Assembly: GCA_938074045.1 (NCBI GenBank)
Contig: CALJGI010000004.1
Location: forward strand, 434,001-498,000
Direction: 5' to 3'
Origin: an uncultured Halieaceae bacterium
GTDB taxonomy: Bacteria > Pseudomonadota > Gammaproteobacteria > Pseudomonadales > Halieaceae
DNA: 64,000 bases
The translations under genes and the position numbers were made by a program. The notes beneath the pieces are model-generated. The model ran no database searches and had not been told where the DNA came from. It saw nothing but the letters and a program-made list of their open reading frames with translations. This document shows, in pieces, positions 43,616-52,005 of this stretch (positions within the stretch are counted from its first letter, which is position 1; the number at the start of each line of letters is the position of its first letter).

Positions 43616-45856
43616 GTGAGGCCGTACATATTTTTCCTGGCTCTGCTGGCACTGCCGGCAGCGGCCGCGGAGTACGTAGGTAGTGATACCTGTGCCGGGT
43701 GCCACAGCAAGGAGGCCGCTCTCTGGCAGGACTCACATCATCACGATGCGATGCTGCCCGCCACCGATGCAACCGTGGCGGGTGACTTTGCCGATGCCGA
43801 ATACACTCACTTTGAAGTTACCAGCCGATTTTTTCGCCGCGGCGATGACTTTTTGGTCAACACTGAGGATAGCGCGGGCAAGCGCCAGGATTTCACCGTG
43901 CGCTATACCTTTGGTGTACACCCGCTGCAGCAATATCTGGTGGAATTTCCCGGGGGCCGGTTACAGGCGCTGAGTGTGGCCTGGGACAATCGGGCTGTCG
44001 GGGAGGGCGGGCAACGCTGGTTTCATCTCTATCCGGACGAGCCGGTTCCCGCCGGGGACGTGCTGCACTGGAGTCGACACTTTCACAATTGGAATCTGCG
44101 TTGCGCGGAATGTCATTCCACCGGTCTGCAGAAAAATTACTCGCCGGTGACAGACACCTACCAGGCTGCCTGGTCAGAGGTAAATGTAGCCTGCGAAGCC
44201 TGCCATGGGCCGGGTAGCGGCCATGCTGAATGGGCGGCTGAGCCAGAGAAACATGCCGCTGATACTGCTATTGGAAAGAATCGAGGTTTTGATGTCGACC
44301 TTGGCGGCGGCGGACAATGGCAGCCTGTGCCGGGGTCGACAGCGCAATTGTCCGGGGCGCCGGGTAGTCGACAGCAGTTGGACGTCTGTGCGCCCTGCCA
44401 TTCACGTCGCTCTGTGGTTGAAACACCTGTGGTGGGTGACGTGTTTCTGGATAACTACCGCTTGGCGCTACTCACGCCGGACCTCTACCACCCTGACGGC
44501 CAGATTCTGGACGAAGTGTATGTCTATGGGTCCTTCGTGCAGAGCAAGATGTATGCCGAAGGCGTAGTGTGCACAGATTGCCACAACCCTCACAGTGCCG
44601 AGGTATACGTAGAGGACAATGGCTTGTGTGTGCGCTGTCATAGTGCAGAGACCTTCGATACTCCTTCCCACCATCATCATGCGGAGGGAAGTGCAGGGGC
44701 TCAATGCGTCGAGTGTCATATGCCAGAGACGACCTATATGGTAGTGGATCCCCGGCGTGACCATAGCCTGCGAATACCCAACCCATTGGTGACCGAAATA
44801 ACGGGAGCCCCGAATGCCTGCAGCGCTTGTCACAGCGATCAACCCCTTTCCTGGGTGCTGGAAAACTACCGTAAACGCCATGGCAATGTGGCTGTTCCCG
44901 CACATGCAATTAGTTTTCATCGAGCCCAGCGGGGCGCCAGTGACAGCGGTGCGCGCCTGGCGGCCACAGCCATGGATGTAGATCTGCCGGCGTTCATTCG
45001 AGCGAGCGCCGTCGAGTTACTGGCAGGTTTTCCAGGCAGGGAGGCCACGATGGTGGCGGCTCAACTGGTGTACGATGACGAAGCGCTGATACGACGCGCC
45101 GGGGCGACTCTGGTCGCCAATCTGGCACCCGGGCAACGCGTGGCGATTCTTGCACCGCTGCTGGAAGATGACTACGCATCGGTGCGGGCAGAGGCGGCAC
45201 GAGTACTTGCCTCCATGCCTACAGAAGACAGAGATCCGACGCAGGCTGCTGTATTCCAGCGAGCAGAGAAGGCATATTTGGACAGCCTGCAATACAACCT
45301 GGATGCGCCGGGTGTGCACTTGAATCTGGGCGCCACCTATAGTCAACGGGGTGATCGAGTGCGAGCAGAAGCCGCGTACCGGCAAGCCCTGAAGCTGGAC
45401 GACAGATTCTTGCCAGCGTTGCTGAATCTGGCTGATGTTTATCGTGCTGGCGGGGAGGACTGGCGCTCCCGGCCGCTGCTGAAAAAAGCCATTCAAATTG
45501 AGCCCTCCTACGCCGATGCCCACTATGCAATGGGTTTGTTGCTGGTGCGTCAGAAACGCTATGAGCAGGCCCGTGAGTACCTGAGTCAGGCCGTGGAACT
45601 GCGGCCCGATGAATCCCGTTATACCTATGTATACGCCGTGGCACTGCACAGCAACGACGAGGTACCCCAGGCCGTGGCGGTGCTTGAGCGCGGTTTGCAC
45701 CATCGTCCGGAAGATCTACAGCTGCTGGTGACGCTGGCACAGTTTCATGCCCAGGCGGGTGATATCTTCAGAGCACGCGCGGTTGCTGAGCGGGCACTTT
45801 CCCTTGCGCCAGGTGATCAGCAAATTCGCCAGCTGGTGTCCAGTCTGTCCCGATGA
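43616..45856 (+). CDS. Octahaem cytochrome c with HEAT-like and TPR repeats
   Basis: Exported protein of 746 residues. A signal peptide (IFFLALLALPAAAAEY) is followed by a cytochrome region with eight CxxCH haem sites: CAGCH (~27), CAECH (~162), CEACH (~192), CAPCH, CTDCH, CVRCH, CVECH and CSACH (~400). HEAT-like helices (AVELLAGFPGREATMVAAQL, LAPLLEDDYASVRAEAARVL) cover about 455-540, then TPR repeats (VHLNLGATYSQRGDRVRAEAAYRQAL, ALLNLADVYRAGG, AHYAMGLLLVRQKRYEQA) to the end. Histidine clusters (SHHHDAM, SHHHHAEG) could supply distal haem ligands. Probably a periplasmic redox/electron-transfer enzyme; substrate unknown. GTG start at 43616 with a weak site. Confidence 0.87.
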   Translation: MRPYIFFLALLALPAAAAEYVGSDTCAGCHSKEAALWQDSHHHDAMLPATDATVAGDFADAEYTHFEVTSRFFRRGDDFLVNTEDSAGKRQDFTVRYTFGVHPLQQYLVEFPGGRLQALSVAWDNRAVGEGGQRWFHLYPDEPVPAGDVLHWSRHFHNWNLRCAECHSTGLQKNYSPVTDTYQAAWSEVNVACEACHGPGSGHAEWAAEPEKHAADTAIGKNRGFDVDLGGGGQWQPVPGSTAQLSGAPGSRQQLDVCAPCHSRRSVVETPVVGDVFLDNYRLALLTPDLYHPDGQILDEVYVYGSFVQSKMYAEGVVCTDCHNPHSAEVYVEDNGLCVRCHSAETFDTPSHHHHAEGSAGAQCVECHMPETTYMVVDPRRDHSLRIPNPLVTEITGAPNACSACHSDQPLSWVLENYRKRHGNVAVPAHAISFHRAQRGASDSGARLAATAMDVDLPAFIRASAVELLAGFPGREATMVAAQLVYDDEALIRRAGATLVANLAPGQRVAILAPLLEDDYASVRAEAARVLASMPTEDRDPTQAAVFQRAEKAYLDSLQYNLDAPGVHLNLGATYSQRGDRVRAEAAYRQALKLDDRFLPALLNLADVYRAGGEDWRSRPLLKKAIQIEPSYADAHYAMGLLLVRQKRYEQAREYLSQAVELRPDESRYTYVYAVALHSNDEVPQAVAVLERGLHHRPEDLQLLVTLAQFHAQAGDIFRARAVAERALSLAPGDQQIRQLVSSLSR

Positions 45857-45946
45857 ATTCCAGCGTCTTGAACAGATTGCGTAATAGCGGGGAGGGGTCG
45901 CTATTGGCGAGAGGGCAAACGGCATGCCTGGACCACTCGCAGAATT

Positions 45947-46291
45947 GTGGCGGGGAAAATCAAGGCCTATATCACGGTACCTTTTTTCAGCACAATTTCC
46001 CCGGCTGCACAGGAATCGACCATCAATGACGTCCAGGAAACCGAAGCCCTGGAACACCTGGAGCTTATGCGCCTGTTTCGCGAGTCGCTGTACGCGGATG
46101 CCGACGTGGGAGGGTTGCAACCGGAAATTACTGAGCGCGCGGGGTTACACGAATACAATCCCCGGCTGGATATATTTACCTCCCTGCTACGACACCACCT
46201 GAGCTATATTGATAGTGAGATACCGAGCACACGGGTGCGGAAAAGTCACTGGATAACTGAGGGGGTTCCCTCTCATTTCGTTAGACTGTAG
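45947..46291 (+). CDS. Hypothetical protein
   Basis: Soluble protein of 114 residues (VAGKIKAYITV..., then ETEALEHLELMRLFRESLYADA, RLDIFTSLLRHHLSYIDSEI). No motif, signal or membrane helix. The start is uncertain (GTG 45947 used). The frame is open between the cytochrome gene and asnS, and codon use looks normal in its second half. Its stop is 36 bases before asnS. Confidence 0.42.
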   Translation: MAGKIKAYITVPFFSTISPAAQESTINDVQETEALEHLELMRLFRESLYADADVGGLQPEITERAGLHEYNPRLDIFTSLLRHHLSYIDSEIPSTRVRKSHWITEGVPSHFVRL

Positions 46292-46327
46292 CCCAATACT
46301 AAATACCTGCTAGAGGAAATAGAGACC

Positions 46328-47725
46328 ATGAGTTACCAGACCATAAAAGCCCTGCTTGACCAACAGATCGCGGTTGGTAGTAAAGTGGAGGTAAGGGGAT
46401 GGATTCGCAGCAAGCGTGATTCCAAGGCCGGCTTTTCGTTTCTGGCAATCCACGATGGTACCTGCTTCGACCCCATTCAGGCGGTGGTCGATCAGGAGCT
46501 TGGCAATTACCAGTCCGAGGTGCTGCGCATCACCACCGGTTGCTCGGTTGTTGTTCGCGGCGAGTTGGTGGCGTCACAGGGTAAAGGGCAGTCGGTGGAG
46601 ATTCAGGCTTCCGCGATCGAAGTTTGTGGTTGGGTGGAGGACCCAGACACCTATCCTATTGCCAAGAAACGCCATAGCTTTGAATACCTGCGAACAGTCG
46701 CCCACTTGCGGCCGCGCACTAATAGTTTCGGTGCCATTACACGGGTGCGTACGGCGCTGGCCAATGCCATGCACAGTTATTTTTACGAGCGCGATTTCAA
46801 CTGGATTAATACGCCTATCATCACAGCCAGTGACTGCGAAGGGGCGGGTGAGCTGTTCCGGGTATCCACGTTGGATATGGCCAATATGCCGCGTACTACC
46901 GGAGGCGCAGTGGACTTTGAGCGTGACTTCTTTCACGCAGAGAGTTTTCTGACCGTGTCGGGGCAGCTGAATGTGGAGTCCTACTGCCTGGCCATGTCCC
47001 GGGTGTATACCTTTGGCCCGACTTTCAGAGCTGAAAATTCCAACACGAGTCGCCACCTTGCAGAGTTCTGGATGGTTGAACCCGAGATAGCCTTTGCAGA
47101 TCTGGCGGACGATGCGGATCTGGCCGAGGACTTTTTGAAGAGTGTTATTCGTGCTGTTCTGGAGGAGAGGGAGGACGACATAGCCTTCTTTGCTCAACGA
47201 ATTGATGACACCATTCTCGACCGACTGACTGGACTCGTAAACGCCTCCTTTGAACGCCTGGACTACACGGAGGCAATCAGCATCCTCGAAAACTGTGGTG
47301 AGAATTTTGATTTCCCGGTGCAGTGGGGCAGCGACCTGCAATCAGAACATGAGCGATTCCTGGCCGAGAAGCATATCGGCAGACCGGTCATTGTGACCAA
47401 CTATCCAAAGGACATTAAGGCTTTCTACATGCGTCTGAATGATGACGAGCGCACTGTCGCGGCCATGGATGTGCTGGCGCCTGGTATCGGTGAGATTATC
47501 GGCGGCAGTCAGAGAGAGGAGCGTCTTGATGTTCTGGACGCCCGTATGGCCGAACACGGTCTGGCCGCCGATTTGTGGTGGTATCGTGATCTGCGCCGCT
47601 ACGGTACCGTACCCCATGCAGGTTTCGGGCTGGGTTTTGAGCGGCTGTTGAGTTATATCACCGGGATGGAAAATATCCGGGATGTCATTCCCTTCCCGCG
47701 GGTGCCGGGATCAGCGCCGTTTTAG
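46328..47725 (+). CDS. asnS: Asparaginyl-tRNA synthetase
   Basis: Class II aminoacyl-tRNA synthetase of 465 residues (E. coli AsnS 466), charging tRNA-Asn. An OB-fold anticodon domain opens ([19 protein letters not shown]), [16 protein letters not shown] follows; motif 2 is [27 protein letters not shown] at about 222-248, and motif 3 [27 protein letters not shown] is near the C-terminus. ATG 46328 with AGAGGAAATAGAGACC. Confidence 0.97.
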   Translation: MSYQTIKALLDQQIAVGSKVEVRGWIRSKRDSKAGFSFLAIHDGTCFDPIQAVVDQELGNYQSEVLRITTGCSVVVRGELVASQGKGQSVEIQASAIEVCGWVEDPDTYPIAKKRHSFEYLRTVAHLRPRTNSFGAITRVRTALANAMHSYFYERDFNWINTPIITASDCEGAGELFRVSTLDMANMPRTTGGAVDFERDFFHAESFLTVSGQLNVESYCLAMSRVYTFGPTFRAENSNTSRHLAEFWMVEPEIAFADLADDADLAEDFLKSVIRAVLEEREDDIAFFAQRIDDTILDRLTGLVNASFERLDYTEAISILENCGENFDFPVQWGSDLQSEHERFLAEKHIGRPVIVTNYPKDIKAFYMRLNDDERTVAAMDVLAPGIGEIIGGSQREERLDVLDARMAEHGLAADLWWYRDLRRYGTVPHAGFGLGFERLLSYITGMENIRDVIPFPRVPGSAPF

Positions 47726-47779
47726 CAGACGGACGGTGTCTCATTCCTCCAGCGCACACCGCTGAACCGAGCTTCCCCA

Positions 47780-49315
47780 ATGCCCTTTGATGGCCCTACA
47801 CTGGCAGACCTCATTTTTGAGCAGTGCGAACAGCGGGCAACTCATCCCGCGTTGGAATTCGAGGGCGAAGTTTGGAGTTACGCTGAACTGGCTGCTGCTG
47901 TCTCGCAACTGGCGCTATGCATTGCCGGCGTCGGTAAGCCTGGGGATCGGGTTGCAGTGCTGGCCAGAAACCGCCTGGAATACGTTGCGCTGCTCTATGC
48001 GGTTCCCGCTGCGGGACGCATTCTGGTATCTCTCAATGCGAGATTGTCTGCGGTTGAATTGCGTGACCAGCTGGAGCGTTCGGGGTCCTCGCTGATATTC
48101 GGCGAAACCACCCTGCTAGATAGCCTGGGAATAGATCCAGATCTGAAAGCACGCTGCGAGATTGTTGATTTTGACGAAGGCTACGTTGACTGGCTGTCCA
48201 GGCCAACCGGCGCAGAGCTGCCGGAACTCGATGGAACAGAACCCGCCTGGCTGCTGTTTACCTCGGGAACCACCGGCAAACCGAAGGGGGCCATACTCAC
48301 TCATCGCTCTTTGTTAGCCGGCCTGGTATCGGCTCAGCAGGGGCGTCCCGTGCTGGCAGAGGATCGATATCTTTACTGTTTTCCACTGTTCCATGTCTCA
48401 GCGCATAACGTGCTGTTGCAGCACGGTCAGGGCGCGACTGTCCTGTTAGTGCCTGGATTCGAGGCAGGGGAGGTGCTTGAGGCCTGCCGCCGGAGGGGCG
48501 TGTCGACCCTCAGTCTGGCGCCCACTATGTTGGCGATGTTGTTGGAGCACCCGGAATATGCCCCGGCTGATCTGTCTGGATTGCGAACTATTGGTTATGG
48601 GGCGTCGGCCATGCCTGTGGATTTGCTGCTGCGCACTGCCCGGGATACTGAGGTGGGATTTTCCGGGGGTTACGGCATGACGGAGTTATCAGGGAGTATC
48701 AGTTTTCTCGATGTGGAAGCCCACCACAAGGCCCTGGAGGGCGATGCTGAGCTGTTGGCTTCAGTCGGAAAACCGGTCAGTGGTGTCGAGATTGTACTTG
48801 TGGATGACGAAGGTAATGTTGTTGTCAGTGGCGACAGGGGGGAGATTCTGGTTCGGGGTAATCAGGTAATGAAGGGATATTGGGATGATCCCGTCGCAAC
48901 CGCCTCCGCCATGCAGCGAGGTTGGTTGCGAACCGGAGATATAGGCAGTTTCGATGCTTCCGGACATCTGTATATCGTGGACCGCAAAAAAGATATGATT
49001 CTCACTGGCGGGGAAAATGTTGCCTCCAGAGAAGTAGAAGAAGTTCTTGCCAAGCACCCGCATGTCAATACTGCGGCGGTCGTGGGACTACCGGATCAGC
49101 GGTGGGGAGAAAAAGTGTGTGCCCTGGTTGTGCCCTCGCAGGGAGTGGTGCCTGATGTTGAGGCGCTACTCGAGTTTTGTCGTGAACGGCTGGCCCGGTT
49201 TAAATCGCCAAAAATAATAGCGGTCGCCGAGATTATGCCCGTTAATGCTAACGGTAAAATCGATAAACGTCAGGTGCGCGAGTACCTGTTAAAGGATCTC
49301 ACAGGGCTGGAGTAG
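47780..49315 (+). CDS. AMP-dependent acyl-CoA synthetase/ligase
   Basis: ANL-superfamily enzyme of 511 residues that activates a carboxylic acid with ATP and joins it to CoA. Adenylation motifs: LLFTSGTTGKPKGAILTH (about 157-174), GYGMTELSG (~297), LRTGDIGSFDASGHLYIVDRKKDMI (~375-400) and PVNANGKIDKRQVREYL with the catalytic Lys near the C-terminus. The length fits medium- to long-chain fatty acyl-CoA ligases; the exact acid is not readable. ATG 47780 with a weak site. Nine bases after its stop the YeiH gene starts. Confidence 0.92.
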   Translation: MPFDGPTLADLIFEQCEQRATHPALEFEGEVWSYAELAAAVSQLALCIAGVGKPGDRVAVLARNRLEYVALLYAVPAAGRILVSLNARLSAVELRDQLERSGSSLIFGETTLLDSLGIDPDLKARCEIVDFDEGYVDWLSRPTGAELPELDGTEPAWLLFTSGTTGKPKGAILTHRSLLAGLVSAQQGRPVLAEDRYLYCFPLFHVSAHNVLLQHGQGATVLLVPGFEAGEVLEACRRRGVSTLSLAPTMLAMLLEHPEYAPADLSGLRTIGYGASAMPVDLLLRTARDTEVGFSGGYGMTELSGSISFLDVEAHHKALEGDAELLASVGKPVSGVEIVLVDDEGNVVVSGDRGEILVRGNQVMKGYWDDPVATASAMQRGWLRTGDIGSFDASGHLYIVDRKKDMILTGGENVASREVEEVLAKHPHVNTAAVVGLPDQRWGEKVCALVVPSQGVVPDVEALLEFCRERLARFKSPKIIAVAEIMPVNANGKIDKRQVREYLLKDLTGLE

Positions 49316-49324
49316 TGTTATTCC

Positions 49325-50242
49325 ATGGAAAAGTTACCGCTGTGGCTCGCCACTATCGCTCTGCCGTTGTTGATCTGGCAAGGCAATCCAGCTGTGGCTC
49401 TTCTGGTTGGTGCCGCGCTGACGCTGGTATTTAATCGCAGCCCCGTTCCCGGTTCATCCGCCGCGGGAAAATATGCGCTACAGACGGCCATCGTGCTGTT
49501 GGGTTTTAAATTGAATCCGGGACAGCTCATGCAGATTAGTGCCGATTACAGCGCACTGGTCAGTGTCTACGTGCTGGGTACACTGGCGCTCGGCCTGGCC
49601 GTTGGAAAAATACTCAAAACAGAGACGAAGTCGGCGCAGTTACTTGCTTCCGGCACAGCTATCTGTGGCGGTACGACAATTGCCAGCCTGTCTCCTGTGA
49701 TCCAGGCACGGGCGGACCAGACCGCGGTGGCGCTCAGCCTGGTTTTTCTGCTCAATGCCGCCGCGATGTTTACTTTTCCGGCGATCGGGCATTATTTCGA
49801 GCTCACTCAGCACCAGTTTGGGGTGTGGGCGGCGCTGGCTATTCACGACACTTCATCCGTTATTGCCACGAGCACACTTTACGGCGACGAGGCGGCCATG
49901 GTCGCCACCACAGTCAAACTGGGTCGCACCCTGTGGCTGATACCGCTGATACTGGTGTTCAGCGTGCTGCAGGGGGCCTCGAAAGCCAGTCTTCGTGTGC
50001 CCTTGTTTATTGTCGGGTTTATAGCTGCCGCCATGCTCAGCCCCTTTCTTGCCGAGACGCCGGTGATCGGACTGGCCTCGGTGCTGGCCAAAGTCCTGCT
50101 GTCAATTGCGCTGTTTTGTATCGGCATGGATATCAGTCGAGAAACACTGCGGCAGTTGCGCGGTGCGGCACTCCTGCAAGGGCTCATTCTCTGGGCTTTG
50201 GTGGTGCCGGCGACCTTGTTTTTGGCCCTGCGGCTGGGATGA
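49325..50242 (+). CDS. yeiH: YeiH-family putative sulfate exporter
   Basis: Integral membrane protein of 305 residues with about ten hydrophobic helices. Family blocks: NPAVALLVGAALTLVF, AVALSLVFLLNAAAMFTFPAIGHYF, GVWAALAIHDTSSVIATS and FCIGMDISRETLRQL. UPF0324/YeiH proteins are annotated as sulfate exporters, but transport has rarely been shown. ATG 49325. Confidence 0.9.
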   Translation: MEKLPLWLATIALPLLIWQGNPAVALLVGAALTLVFNRSPVPGSSAAGKYALQTAIVLLGFKLNPGQLMQISADYSALVSVYVLGTLALGLAVGKILKTETKSAQLLASGTAICGGTTIASLSPVIQARADQTAVALSLVFLLNAAAMFTFPAIGHYFELTQHQFGVWAALAIHDTSSVIATSTLYGDEAAMVATTVKLGRTLWLIPLILVFSVLQGASKASLRVPLFIVGFIAAAMLSPFLAETPVIGLASVLAKVLLSIALFCIGMDISRETLRQLRGAALLQGLILWALVVPATLFLALRLG

Positions 50243-50341
50243 GGGCTGACTCAAAATGACCTGTCTCTGCGTCAAAATCGGCATAAGGATAGAATAATTC
50301 CGTATTTCACCTTCTGCCGGCGCGATGATTTAATCCTCTCC

Positions 50342-50437
50342 ATGACGATCAAACGCGTATACATAGACCTTCCCAGCATTGTCGCCCTAGGCGTCTTTGC
50401 CGTGTATGTGCTCGCGCCTTTGTTGGGTTCGAACTGA
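50342..50437 (+). CDS. Possible 31-residue membrane peptide
   Basis: Encodes MTIKRVYIDLPSIVALGVFA followed by VYVLAPLLGSN, one hydrophobic stretch in a 279-base gap between yeiH and the convergent methyltransferase gene. There is no good ribosome site. A small CCGG-CTCCTG-CCGG hairpin with a T-rich tail lies just after it (about 50460-50484), which could terminate this gene or yeiH. Low confidence. Confidence 0.25.
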   Translation: MTIKRVYIDLPSIVALGVFAVYVLAPLLGSN

Positions 50438-50521
50438 TCTCTAATGTAGTGTATTGACCCGGCTCCTGCCGGATCCTTTGTTTTGGCCTCCCCCGTTTTG
50501 TGACAGAGCCAGCTTGCTGGC

Positions 50522-51163
50522 TTAGCTGGCTGTTGCAGCTGCACCATTCTCCTGCGCTCTGTGGGCATGAATGGTCTTCACGACATCGAGAAAAATATGA
50601 TTCACAGCGTCCAGCTGGAAGCCTGCGGAACGCACGTTCTCTGTGGTTGGCCGGTTCATATCCGGGCCCAGTCGGCTGGTCAGGGGGGTCATGATGTTGA
50701 GCATCAGATTGAATGGAAACCAGCGACTGCGCGTGTGCTCAAACATGTGTAGTTCACCGCCTGGTTTCAGCACCTTATGCAGGCATTCCAGTCCGGCCAC
50801 CGGGCGTGGCACAGAGCAGAATGTGCAGGATGTAAAAATCTGGTCGAAATGATCGTCGGGGTAATCCATATCGAATACATCGAGCTCGCGGATATCCATG
50901 TTACCGTTGTACGCTGCTACCCTTGGTTTGGCGAACTCAAGCATCCGTGGGCTGATATCGATGCCGGTAATATTTTTCCCGTCCGGAAACGAGGGTATAT
51001 CGAGGCCCGTGCCAACAGCCAGAAATAGAATTTTTCCATCACCCATACGTGAGAAGAATTCGTGTTTCGCGGGAGCCCAGCGCTTTTCGGGTCCCTCCGC
51101 GCTCATCAAATCAAAGGTGCTGGCTGCCCGGTCCCACTTGGCCCTGGTCGCTGAATCGCTCAT
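50522..51163 (-). CDS. Class I SAM-dependent methyltransferase
   Basis: Rossmann-fold methyltransferase of 213 residues: KILFLAVGTGLDIPSFP (motif I, about 41-57), ITGIDISPRMLEFAK (~62-76), FDQIFTSCTFCSVPRPVAGLE (~105-125) and VLKPGGELHMFEHTRSR (~130-146), the layout of UbiE/phospholipid-type methyltransferases. The sentence-like core matches phosphatidylethanolamine or quinone methylases without proof. ATG 51163 with GGGAGTG upstream. Directly follows the small membrane protein gene (3-base gap). Confidence 0.86.
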   Translation of the reverse strand: MSDSATRAKWDRAASTFDLMSAEGPEKRWAPAKHEFFSRMGDGKILFLAVGTGLDIPSFPDGKNITGIDISPRMLEFAKPRVAAYNGNMDIRELDVFDMDYPDDHFDQIFTSCTFCSVPRPVAGLECLHKVLKPGGELHMFEHTRSRWFPFNLMLNIMTPLTSRLGPDMNRPTTENVRSAGFQLDAVNHIFLDVVKTIHAHRAQENGAAATAS

Positions 51164-51166
51164 TTT

Positions 51167-51550
51167 TCACTCCCTTCCCATAGTTTGCGGGCCGCTGATA
51201 GCGGCGTTCAGTAACCAGATCAGTACAAATACAACAATTCCCACGTGACTGCCCATCATCGCGGCCCGCCACAGCTCGCTTCCTCCATGGGGGACGTACA
51301 TCACGGCCAGCATGCCGGCAAACATACCTGTCGTCATCGTTTGCAGCATCGGCTCCATAGCGCCAAAAAGGCGGAGAAACAGGGCGTACAGCAATACCAT
51401 GCCAATCGCCATGCCGATAAGCATGCTCACTGGCATACTCAACCACATGGGTAAATCACTCAGCAACCAGGCGCAGACGGCGGCAGCGAGCGCTCCGGTG
51501 CTTATATTAGCCGTGAGATCTCCCAGTAAAAAATAGATCCGCTGTTCCAT
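51167..51550 (-). CDS. Small multi-helix membrane protein
   Basis: Protein of 127 residues with four hydrophobic segments (ANISTGALAAAVCAWLL, MPVSMLIGMAIGMVLLYALFL, MTTGMFAGMLAVMYVP, VGIVVFVLIWLLNAAIS) and almost no polar domain; Met-rich. Family not recognised. It starts at ATG 51550 with AGGAGTAATC upstream and abuts the methyltransferase gene, which suggests one transcript and perhaps a lipid-membrane role. Confidence 0.68.
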   Translation of the reverse strand: MEQRIYFLLGDLTANISTGALAAAVCAWLLSDLPMWLSMPVSMLIGMAIGMVLLYALFLRLFGAMEPMLQTMTTGMFAGMLAVMYVPHGGSELWRAAMMGSHVGIVVFVLIWLLNAAISGPQTMGRE

Positions 51551-51731
51551 GATTACTCCTCTAAAACTGCCTGAATTTCCTGTTCAGAAGCCAAAATTGT
51601 GAAGTATTACAGCAAATTAGCAACAATACATGCTGTTTTTTCCTCCATACTGTCAGTAAGCGTCCCAATTATTCAGTGCAATCAGTGGGTTAGCTTACAT
51701 GTTCAACAATGCTTGCGAAGCGGAGGTGGCC

Positions 51732-51980
51732 ATGACCAGCATGACGGCAGAGGCACAATCGAGCATCAGTGAGTTGAGTATAGTCGACACCTGCACCCGA
51801 TTGGTATTTGGTGACGGGCCTTTGTTGTCAGAAACAGACGAGTTGATTGTCGCTGCCCTCGAACGGGATGACCAGCTCACCGGGGCACAGTCGCTGGGCG
51901 ACCAGATCCGTGAAATGGGTGTTAACGAAATGATTGCGCTGGTTGGGCGGACCAAACGGTTCCTGGATGATGAGGTGTGA
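51732..51980 (+). CDS. Hypothetical acidic protein
   Basis: Soluble acidic protein of 82 residues (ISELSIVDTCTRLVFGDG, LSETDELIVAALERDDQL, GVNEMIALVGRTKRFLDDEV), mainly helical. ATG 51732 has GGAGGT upstream; a further ATG at 51699 is in frame but without a site. No motif. Single-gene unit, convergent with rnb (25-base gap). Confidence 0.62.
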   Translation: MTSMTAEAQSSISELSIVDTCTRLVFGDGPLLSETDELIVAALERDDQLTGAQSLGDQIREMGVNEMIALVGRTKRFLDDEV

Positions 51981-52005
51981 TTGGTAAGTCTCCGCTGCCG
52001 GCGGT

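Noticed and set aside
50509-50526. AGCCAG-CTTG-CTGGCT palindrome at the end of the methyltransferase gene
   Set aside because: Could be a terminator for the minus strand, but no T-run follows on either strand.
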